Positions 34,801-46,800 of a DNA stretch of 64,000 nucleotides are shown here, piece after piece. Below the pieces are notes generated by a model that was given only the letters and a program-made list of their open reading frames with translations, did no database searches and had not been told where the DNA came from. Source of the stretch: Phycisphaeraceae bacterium (GTDB lineage: Bacteria > Planctomycetota > Phycisphaerae > Phycisphaerales > Phycisphaeraceae); NCBI GenBank assembly GCA_028284155.1, contig JANQSF010000069.1, forward strand, positions 1 to 64,000, given 5' to 3'. Positions within the stretch are counted from its first letter, which is position 1. Every line of letters begins with the position of its first letter. The translations under genes and the position numbers were made by a program.

Positions 34801-37800
34801 CGTGACCGTCACCAACTGGCACGTCGACTGGGGCGACGGCAACGTCGAGACACTGGCCGGTTCGGCCACCGACGCCTCCCACACCTATCCGGACGGCCCG
34901 CTGCGGCTGGCAGTTAGCGTGACGGCGGACATCGTCGGCGAGACGGAGCCCGTGGACGCGGGTCAGTTGATCGTCGATGTCGTCAACGTGGCACCGACCG
35001 TGACCGTTTCCGGCCCGACCCAGGCTTTGGCCGGAGAGACGTACACGCTCAACGTGTCAGCAACAGGCGAGGTGGGTGGTGACACGATCGAAGAGTGGAC
35101 CATCTTCTGGGGCGACGGCACGTCGGACACGTTCCTCACCGACGAAGCCACCTTCGACGTCGAGCACGTGTATCTCAGTGGCGGCGACTTTGTGATCGGC
35201 GCCGTGGTGCAGGACGACGACGGGGCATACCTTTCCAATGAACTGACGGTTTCGCTACCCGACCGGCAGATCAGTGCACCGGAAGGCGGAGCCACGGTTG
35301 ATGAGGGTTCGACGTTTACGATTTCACTCTACTCGGATGACGACCTTGAAGTGACATCGTGGGACATCGACTGGGGCGACGGCGAGCCCGCCGACACACT
35401 CGACGCGGCCAACGGCACGTTCGACCACGTGTACGCCAATGGCACGGTCGTTCGCACAATCACCGCGACGCCGAGCAGTGACACGCAGACCTATGCGGCC
35501 GTGACACTGGACGTGACGGTCAACGACGTCGCGCCCACGGCCGTCCTGTCCGGCCTGCCCATCGCCGCGCCGAATGACCCTTACACATTGAATCTCCTGT
35601 CAACTGACCCTGCGGCAGATTCATTGCGTTGGGAGATCACGGTCACCCACGACGCGACACAGAACGCGCAGAACATCACCGTCAACGACGGCAGCCCGAG
35701 TGTGGACGTGACGTTCACAGCCACCGGTGCCCACACGATCACGGCGACGGTGTACGACGACGCCGAGAGCATTTCTGTCATCGCCACCCCCGAGCATGTC
35801 GAGGTCGAGACGGCCGGCGCGGCCGTCACCGGCCCCGCGCAGTCCGATGAGGGCGAGTCCTACATTCTGGAACTTAACGCCGCCGGCTTCGTCCCCTCGC
35901 AATGGGTCATTGACTGGGGCGATGGCGTGGTACAGACCATCAACGGCCACCCCGCGCAGGTTGAGCATACCTACGCGGACGATGCGCAATCGGTGGACAT
36001 CGACGCGACAGCCTACGACGGCGCGACGCCGTACGCCGCGACCACGGTGACGATCGATGTGGAGAACGCAGCGCCAACTGTCGAGATCGAAGGCGCACCG
36101 CTGGCCCTGGTCGACGGCACGTACGACCTAGGTCTTGCCACGAACAACGTCGGTGACGACACGATCACACAGTGGACGATCGATTGGGGCGACGGCACGG
36201 TCGAGAACTTCACCCAGGAGCCGACCGCCGAGTCCCATACTTACACCAGCGCGGGAAGTTACACGATCAGTATCGACGTGACGGATGAAGACGGGACGCA
36301 CATAGACGTCGCACAACTTGCTTTGGACGCAGCCGACTTCATCGTGACGGGCCCCTCGGAAGTTGAGGAGGGGTCGCAACTCACGCTCGACGTTGCCTTC
36401 TCCGCCAACTTCACGCCCGACACGCTCGTCGTGGACTGGAAGGACGGCACGGTCGACAGCTTCGACGACACAGACGGCGACCCAAACAACGACATCCCCA
36501 CCACGCTGAGCCACACCTACGCCGACGGAACGCAGGTCTTCAGTATCGACCTGACGGCGACAGACGCGTCGAGCAACGACATTGTTCAGACGCACGACGT
36601 CACCGTCCTAGATGTGGCGCCGACCGCCACGGCATTGAGCCCCAACCGCGTGGACGAGGGGACATCGTTTGCCATCGACTTGGCCTACAGCGATGTCGGT
36701 GACGACGCTTTTGACAAGTGGGTGATCGACTGGGGTGACGGCTCAGCGACTCAAGAGATCACATCCGTCGAAGCACCCGGTGGCACAGCCAATGTGGCAC
36801 ACGCGTTCCCGGACGGGCCAGCCAACCACATCATCCGCATCAAGGCCGTCGACGCGGACGGTCTCGAAACGCTCGTCAGCGTCGATCTGGTTGCCGACCC
36901 CGACGACGTGAGCTTCGCGGGCCTCGCGGACGTGGGTCTCGGCCTCGACGCGAGAACGGTTCACAAGATTGCCGACGCGGGTGACGGCACGTACATCGTG
37001 GCCGGCTCGAACGACGTGCCGGGTGAAACATTCAACTTCGCGGTCTACCGCTTCGACGCGGACGGCAGACAACTGGACGTGTTCGACCCGGTCGATTCCG
37101 GGGGCGACGACTTTGCCAAGAGCGTAACGGTGGACAGCCAGGGCCGAGCGGTGGTGGTCGGCTACCTGACTGGAGGCGGCGACACCGACATCCTCGTGGC
37201 ACGCTACAACACGGACGGCACACTCGACACGACGTTTGACAGTGACGGCTTCGCGGTGATCGAGTTGGGCGGCAATGAGTTCGTCTACGACGTGACAACA
37301 CACGTCAACGGTGACGGCGATGACGTAATCACACTGGTCGGCGCGACGGACGTCAACGGCACGTTTGACATCGCCTTGCTGCGTCTCAACGAAGAGGGCA
37401 CGCCCGACGAACTGTTCGGCCTGAACGGCGGCGTTATCACCGACCTGACCGATACGGTCAGCGCCAACGAAGTCGGCTACGCGCTCGAGATCGACGCCGT
37501 CGGCCGAATCGTGGTCGCCGGTTCGACCTATGCGGATGCCGCCCGCGACGTCGCCCTGTTGCGCTACCACGACGACGGCTCGCTTGACGAAAGATTCGGC
37601 ACGGGCGGTTCGATCATCACCGACTTTGGTGCCACAACGGGGGGCGAGGTCGTAACGGACGTGCTGGTTGACGGAAGCCGCATCCTCGTGGCGGGCTACT
37701 CCGACACGCCTGGCATCCTGGACGACAACGCCTTCCTGTTGGCATCCTTTACTGACGATGGCGGCGTTGACACATCGTTCGGCACCGACGGCCGAGTCTT

Positions 37801-40800
37801 CGCCGACATCGGGCCTGGGCGCGACGAGGCGTTCAGTGTTTCGCTCGACAGCGACGGCCGCTTGCTCATTGCCGGCCACTCGCGACGCGCCGACAACGTA
37901 GAGCTTGACCCTGCCATCGCAAGGTTCAACCCCGATGGCACGCTCGATACAACGCTTAACGGCACGGGCATGCTGACTGGTGAGTGGTCGGGTACGGAAG
38001 ACTACACGTACGGATTAGTCCAAGGGGGGGACGGCCGATTCCTTCTACCAAGTGTTAATCCGTTCGGGGGAACCGGAGAGCCGACTATTGCGGTGTTCAC
38101 AACTCAGGGGATTTCGCAGAGTGTCGTTTTGGTTGTGGATGTGCTTCCCCAGATCCTAATCGCGGGAGACGATCAAGTAGACGAAGGGGTGTCGTATGGC
38201 TTGACACTTGTGGTGTTGGATCCTGGCCACGATCCTATGGCGGAGTGGACGGTCGACTGGGGAGATGAAGTGATTGAAACGTATCCTGGTGGTCAGACAG
38301 GCGTCAGCCATGTCTATGACGTGTCCCACTCATTAATTGATGCAGAAGGTTTTGAGATTGTCGCAACTGTCGTGGATCAAGCGGGAGGAGAAACACTCGC
38401 TTCCAAGTCGATCACGGTGGTAAATCAGTCGCCAGTTGCCCCGCATGGCTTGGTGGGCGCACTAACTGCCGACGGTGAGTACGACGTCCAACTGACTTGG
38501 CCGGCTTCAGTTCGAGCAGATGGCTACCTCGTCTATCGGAGGGTCTTGTTCGGCAATATCGAGCGGATTGGGACAGTAGGTGCAGTGGCAGAGCCCTCAT
38601 TCTTAGACGAGTACGAGAAGCTCACGCCAAGGACAGATTACGACTACTTTGTGACAACGGTGCATGCTGCACAGGAAAGCCAACCGTCCAATGTGGCGTT
38701 TGTCAAGACTAAGCCGAGAACACCGATTGCGCCAACGAATGTAGCGGGCAGTCGTCCGGAGGTTGGAACAGCCAATGTCGAATTGACATGGTCACCCGCA
38801 CCTGAGGCGCACGGTTACAGGGTGTACCGCTCCTCAGATGGCCAAGATTCCGTGTTGGTCTCAAACGGAATTGTCGAGGACACATCCTTCACTGACACTG
38901 ACCTTAGTTCGAGCATCAGATACACATACGAAGTAACCACAGTCTACTATAACTTAGAGAGTGAAACTTCTGATCAAGTGGTCGTCTTGGAGGCGCCAGA
39001 TGACATATCGCTTGAACACGACGGCACAACGATTACGATTGATTTTGCAAGTGTCCCCAATGTGGATCCTGAAGAGAGTTACCTGCTCTACCGCAACGAC
39101 GGGACGATCGAAGCTCCCGTCTGGACGGAAGTTGATCGCGTTTCTAGCAACTCGGCTGAGACATTGTTTTCCGAAGCCGGTCGAGGCGAGTACCGGGTGA
39201 CGGCCGTCCACTCTTCCGGTCCAGAGAGCTTGCTCTCGGACGCCAGCGTTCTCGTACGTATCGATAATCCGGGCACGCCAGAATCCGATAGTGATGGCGT
39301 AGATGGCACTGGCGTTCATGTCACCTGGACGGCAGTAAAAGAAGCCGACAGCTATGACCTATATCGTGACGGAGCTCTCTTTGCGGAATCGATTGTGCCT
39401 GGCGATGATGATGGGGATGGGCTACTCACGTTTAAGGATCAGTGGATCGATGGAAACAAAGCCTACGAGTATCAGGTCAAAGCGCGGCTTGAGGGTGGTG
39501 AGTCAGTCTCAAATGAGGTGGAGGCCGACGAAACTGCGCCTCTTCCGCCATTCGACGTTGTTGCCAGTCTTTCCGTCGGAGGAAGTGGCCCGTCTGTAAG
39601 CCTTTCTTGGGATGATTCTTGGACGGGAGCGTTTCGGGCTGAATACGCTAGCGATCCAGATAGCACAACGTGGACGGATTTGGAAGGCGATGTCGATGAC
39701 TTCATCGGCTACGGTGAGACTCTGTACTACCGCGTGGTGGCAATCAATGTCAACGACTTGGAGAGCCCACCGTCCAGGATTGTCAGAGTTGACGCGCCGC
39801 CACTGTTGACGGCGCCGGACCCCGTCCCCGAAGCCGCTTACATCCGTAATTTTCATTGGGCTCCGGCTAGCCAGGGAGACATCTACTGGCGGCGTGTGCC
39901 GAGGGCCGAAGGGTATCGGATCTATTGGAGAATTGACAACTCGGACGACTGGACCCAGTTGCCCGGCGGCGACGTAATAGACGATCCCACAGCGGGCCTT
40001 TGGATGTCCCTGGAAGACGTGCTGATCGACGTTGACGAAAACGATGTCGAACAACTCTTGATCATCGCGTACAACGAGGCGGGCGATAGTGTGGAGACCA
40101 TGTCTACTCCGCCTGCGAGTGATATCGATGGAACGTCCATGATTTCAACGACAACGTGGGATCCGTGTACGTCGGGCATTGTGCATGGCGGGCCAAACAG
40201 CATCGGCCTGAGAGGCCCATTCGGCAATTACGTTCGAGTCAATGATGAGGACGCAGACTGGGACGGCATACCTGATTTTGACGATTTAGATGCCCCGCAG
40301 GACTTTATGACCGACTTTGAATTGGTTTATGGAGGCTTGCCGCCTTCGGCGATGCGCGTGGACTACGACTCCGATTTTGTGCGGCTCAGACACAATGGGA
40401 CGGTTATTGGCGATGACGTTGAGTTCTCCGGTACGACTTTCAAGATCGAAGGGATCGCCCCAGCGACAAGCACTTCGCTAACGATATCGATCAAGTTGTA
40501 CGACGGAACCTGGAGGGACGATCAGATCATCGTTCCAGTAACTGTCTACGACATTAATATCAAAGAAGGTGCTGAACAGATAGTGGTGCGAGAGGGCGAT
40601 GTCGACAACGACCAGGTGCCGGACTCATCAGACGGATTCGATTGGGATCGTCGATCGACCTCCGAGGGAGAGGCGGTCGTCGATGCGGATGACGATAGTG
40701 CGGAACTACTGTCGCCCTTTGAAATAGAGGTATTGCCGGCGGGCATCTTTGGGGCTGGGAGTTTCCGAGTCGAATACAACGGCTTCGATCCGGACAATGT

Positions 40801-43800
40801 TAGTCGGGCCGCACCAGCGATAGCAGATACCGCATTCACTTTTGGTACGGATGGTGCGATTGTCCCGCAGAGTCGTTTCCGACTTTGGCAGGCGAGCGAG
40901 ATGTCGGTCGAGTCGGTTCGGGGCGGCGGCAACTACATCGTGCCAACAAAGCTCGGAGACGAATACGCTGCACCGCCCGATCAGAACAAAAGACCTGCCT
41001 TCTACAGCGCGTCAGAACTTGGTATCGGGGGGGTCACTCAGTGGTTTGGGCAAGGGACAGCGGAGGGTGGGGAGTTCTTGCGTATGCTGGTCGACCCTGA
41101 CGGGCCGGACGGCGTCCTTGATTTCTTCTCGGGTGACGCACACCGGCCGACAGTTCGCGACCGATTGGTGGCGATCGTCGATACGACTTTTGTCGCAGTC
41201 AATGACGATGACGATGACGCAGATGGCATCGTGGATTTCGCGGACTTAGATGTTGCCGCGGCCGCGAATCAATCAACTGAATTTCTGCCCTTGTATATTC
41301 CTTTGCCTTACGGCCTCTCTGATCCGGGCCGAGCCGTTTCTCATTTGCGATTCACATATAAGGAGTCGAATCCAATCAATGTGTACCCAGAGCCCGATGG
41401 AGACTATCAGTACTATCGATTGGACGGACAGGATGATATCGACGGCACATTTGACGAGGATGATGGCGCATTTCGAATCTGGACAAAACCTGAAACGGTC
41501 GCTCGTAATGCGAACAGTGACTTTATCCCAAGTCTGACCTCGGTTGATGTGTCTGGTCTTCAATCATTGAGTGACCCAGACGGTACTGGGTTGCGCGTAA
41601 TCAGAGTGTATGTGGAGTCCGTTCGTCCCTATGAATTTGCGGATGATGATCTGATAACCGTCGAATGGTCAGTCGATGAAACGATTTGGACCGGAATCGA
41701 TTTTGACGCAGAGACGCCTCAGTCGCAGTCCGAGATGACGATTGGAGCGATTTCGGGTGACCTAGTTGTCGACTCTACGAACGACAGCCAGTCAGGAAGC
41801 CATGATCCGTTGGAACCGAGCGCTGCGAAAGCCATCGCTATTGACAACCAGAATGAAATGCCACAGACCGGACAGCCAGGGCTGATTGTGGACCTTCATC
41901 GGGGCGATGCGGATGCTGACGGAATACCGGATTACGCGGACATGCTGTTACAAGCGCCGGACGATGATGAGCCACAACCGCGAGAAGACTTAACGCCGGT
42001 CGTGATCGAACTGAGGGGGTTCGATGAAGTCTCGCTAGCCGAGGCAAGGATACGTATCTCATATTCAGCTTCTGATCCAGCCGGCATACGAAAGACTGGC
42101 TCGGGAGCGAGCAATGATCCTCATATCCATCTACTTGACGGTGAGATCAGTCCTGGTGAATTCGAGGATGACGCGGGATTCCTCAGACTTTGGACAGCTA
42201 AGAACTCAACCGGGATTCCAGACGAATTGATGTTCGATCCCTTCTTTGTCGGTCAATCGACAGAAACGAGTTGGTACGTTCCTCCGACGGGATTAGAGTC
42301 TTCACGCCCATATTATGAGGCTTCGTGGCCTTCGCTAGGACTCCAGGGTAACCGAATCACCCTATTTGCAGAAGGAGTGCGCCCAAGCACAAAGATCGCA
42401 GATCAGATCATACACATCGAAGTCGATCCAGATGGAGACGGCCCGGCGTCATTCATGGCACTAGACGACGTCGCCATTACTGTGTCCCTTGGCAATCTTG
42501 CGATCGATTCAAACAATGACAGTGATGGACTGCTATTTGACCAGTCCAATGCCGCCGACGAAGCGGCCGAGGGCCGGACGGGAAGTCCAGGAAAACTGAT
42601 TTTAGTAAATGACGGCGACAAAGACGGAGATGGATTCCCTGATCTGGTGGATGGATTCACTAACAGTTTGATCCCGCCCGAGGAGTTTGAAAACGTGTCT
42701 GAGTGGCTTGTGCCGATGGTCATTGAGCTACCAGACTTTGAGGATCAGGACGCACTTGATGATGTGCGATTGAGTTTTGGCTATGACGCATCAGACCCGA
42801 ATGAGATCGGATTGCTCGATAGCGACACCATTGGGTTTACGTTGCCTGGATCACTCCGGATTTGGACCATTGGGGATGGCTTTTCGACGAGAGATGGTGA
42901 TGACTTGTCATTGGGCGGCGACTATGTTGCACCGGATACGGACTACGCTCTGGATGACTTCTTCAATGAGGTGGAACAAGGCTCAGACGGAATCCATCGC
43001 CTGAAGGTCTACGTCGAAGCAGTTCGGCCAAGTGAAACACTCGGCGATCTGTCCATTGAGGCACGGATCAAACTCAGCCCATCGGCAGAAACCGCCATTC
43101 CTTTCGACACCGTGAAGCTTACAGCCGTTCGTGCGCTTGCGGCTGATCTACAGCATGGGCCGGTGAATCTGCTAGATGGTACAGTTGAAGTCAACGAACA
43201 CGACCTACTGGCTACCAGCTTTGATATACCTTGGTCAGTATCGCGAACCTATTCCAATCGGCCAACGAACCTATCCAACGATACGCTCGGCGAGGGTTGG
43301 AGTTGGGGCTTACCCCAACTGCAGCAGATGACGAATGCGATTGTCGTCCAACAGGACGGCGCTGATTTGTTCTTTGATCTTGACAGCAGCATCGGATCGT
43401 ATAGTCCACGATTTGCCCGACTTGCTCAATTGGAGTGGGCGGCGGGGGATGATTACCGGCTGATCGATGAGAGTGGGACTCAGTGGTTGTTCAATGGTTT
43501 TGACAGTGAAGTAGCCGGACTACGGGGGACACTAAAGGAGATTACAGGCCCATCGGGCAAAGTGACCACGATACATCGCGATTCAACGAACGGCCGCATC
43601 ATGCGCGTTGATCGAGGTGATGGTCAAGAACGTTTCGTCTATCACTATTTCGACGAGAGCAGCCAGTTCGGTGGGCTGATCAGATCCGTAGCACTTGAAA
43701 GGCAGGTGCGCGCGAACGCATGGACTACGATTGGATCGGCGTCATACACATACTACGGAGACGCCGAGGACGGTGCCCCGTACGCAATGCACCGCGGATT

Positions 43801-46800
43801 GAAGCAAGTCGACACGTTCAATGCCGATGGCGTCCTAGCGGACACCAAGCTCTATCGATACTCTGCCAGCAGTAGTGGTGCGCAGCCTCGGTTGGCGCTG
43901 ATCTTTGGCAATGAGGGATTAGAGCGATTGAAATATTCAGAGTCGATCACTGCTCCGAGCGACAAGCTCAAGAAGTATGCGGATATCGAAATCATCTATC
44001 AAGAACCGGACTCAGAGGAGGCCTCCGACTACGAACGTGTGGCTACGGTACTTACCCGTGGAGGCGGAGCAAGCGTCCTTCAAGGTGATGAAGTCGATAG
44101 GCAGGCTGATACGCGGTCAAGCGCCACGTATTCCTATACCACGACGGAAGATCCCAGCATTGGCCCAAACATCTGGTATAGCGCAACGTCCGTAAATGAC
44201 CAGGCAGGTGCGGTCGCAACCACCTATGTCAACGGTGCGGGCCAACCCATGCTGTCAGTGGTTGAGGGAGCCAATGAGGTGTTTTATGACTTTACTCAGT
44301 ATGACAATCAGGGCCGTCCGATTCTGCTGGCAGACTCAACAGCGGTTAGTATCGGTAGTCTGAATCCTCATGACCTGTTGCAACAGGAACCCGACCTACT
44401 GGAGTACAGTGGAGGCCCTGGAGGCGATTATGAGCTATTACACGACGACCGTGGACTAGTAACAACACTCACCTACTTTGCAGGAGAGACGACTGCAACG
44501 TCCGGCGATCCTGGGGATGTCGACGGCCTACTGCAGTTCGTGGATATCCACCATGGTGAGTTCGGTGCGTCGATTCCGCAAGAAGACATACAGTACGTCA
44601 CGACGTCTGTCGCTGGTGTTGACATCTTCCATACCGGTTCGACAACGGCATACCGCGACACAGTGTCGCGATCTCAACAGTCGGGTATCACTACCCAATT
44701 CAAGTATGACTTTTCCCAGGCGCACATCAATTCAATTAGGACATTGCTGCCGATTGTCAGCGCTAGCGAACACGGTGATGGTACACAGGTCGTCCTCTGG
44801 GAGCAGTATGACGAATACGGTCGATTAACAGAGCAGGCTGTTGAAAGCTACCAGTCACCCGGTGACGTTGGGGTAATTCCCCCCACGGACGTACATGGGA
44901 AGGTTGCTTTTGCGTACGATGATTTTACGGGCGGCCAGACCCTTCAGTCTGTCGATCCGGATGTTCTCAATCTACGCACCAAGACTGTGTATGACGTTGA
45001 GGGCCGCCCGGTTGCTATTACTGATCCTGGCGGACTCGCAACTTCCATTCGCTACATCGACGACGTTCCTGACCGCGACCGTGCCCGCCTGGTTGAGACG
45101 ACGACCGGAACGTCTATATCGCGTGTCCTCCATGATTTACGCGATGGTGTCACTTACTCGGCGTCATATGCGCTTGATTCGGACCAGACTGCTCTAAACG
45201 GTTCACGTGAGCGTGTACTTTCGTTTGGCCGCGAAGAGTATGATCTCGGCGGTCGCGTTGTTCACCTTGATGAGTATGGCAAGGTGGTCGATGCAGATTC
45301 GTGGCGAATGTCGCCGTTTGCTGACATTACCTCTGTTACGCAAGACCTCCTGGCGAATGAAGGTGATCACCAAGGCAGCGACCGTATCATCGCCGAGCCG
45401 CTTTCCAGTGACCCATACACGCCGTTCGCGAGCCAGCCCTACTACTTCCGTACGATTCAGCGTTACGACGCGGCCGGCAATTTGGAGAGGGCGGTCAATG
45501 CCGTCGGCACACATCGTAGGACTCAGTACGACGCCCTGGGTCGCCCAACGCTCGAGCAGATTGGCTTGAGCGCGAACGAATTGTACGACGTGACAAGCTA
45601 CGAGTACGACCCCGCAGGTAACCTTGAACGTGTAACCCAACACCCCGGTGATGGGGCGCCAGATCGGGTGAGAGAGTACCTTTACGATTGGCGGGGAAGA
45701 CTGGTTGTTCGTCTTTCACCGACCGGGGGCGAGACCCATTCGTTCAACTATGGCGCGCCCCATGTTTATTTGGATTACGACAACTTGGGCAATGTCGTTG
45801 CGGAAAGCAGTTACAGCGCAACCTCTAACATCAGCCCGGCAGGAAGTGAAGACGCGCCAATCAAACCGGCCAGCGACGAACTTCGTGGCTTGGTCAGACA
45901 CCACTTCGACGCGCTGGGCCGAGAGTATCTAACGGACAGAATCGCCGTCCATCCTGTCCACAATGGAACAGAGATCGTCGGATCGGACTATGACGAAGTA
46001 GAATCGGAATCTTTGAGAACATACAGATGGTTCAATGAGAGAAGCCTGCCGATCAAGGAACAGACTCCGGGCGGTCTCTCAACGAAGATCCAGTACGATC
46101 AGGCGGGGCGCGCGACAGTCGTGTCTCTGACGGACCATGGCGCCGACTCGCCAACTGATGCAGAATCGGCGGCAAATCTGGACGGGGACATCGTGTTGCA
46201 GCAAACGCTGACGCAATACGACGCCAACGGCAACGCCCTCCTGTTAACAACACACTCGCTCCTGCCGGACAAACAGTCATCGGCATCAAGTGAAACGTGG
46301 GATCAGATAGACGCAATCGAGTTCGACGACTTCTATCGGACAAACCATGTCGCCAATTGGTTCGACAGCGAAGGCCGAAACATCGCCACGGTCAACTATG
46401 GTACGAATCCGGACGGCCTACTCGATCCGGACAACCTATTGGACCGCCCGCCCGCCCGCGACGCCGCCCACATCGACAACAAGCTTCTGTTGAGTACGAC
46501 GGAGTACGTGAACGGCACGTCGCTACCGAAGCGGACGGTCGATGCAAGAGGGGTCAGAACGGACTACAAGTACGATTCGTTGGGGCGTGTTCAACTGCGT
46601 AGCAAGGGGACGTCCGTCCACCGAGCGTTGACAGTCGACTCCGTCCGACAAGAGACAGTCTACCGCTACAACGGCATTGGCCAGATTGTTGCGGAGCGTC
46701 AAAGCACAGACGACGAGTTAACCAGTGTCCGGTACTTTGATTATGACTCGAGTCCGTATTCGAACGACTGGTTATACCGAACCGGCACAAGTAAGTTCGA

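Noticed and set aside
34112-37879. Long minus-strand frames of 256 and 378 codons opposite the PKD and delta-60 parts of the giant gene
   Set aside because: They are products of strong third-position GC bias on the coding strand, with Val-, Arg- and Asp-rich composition and no domain.
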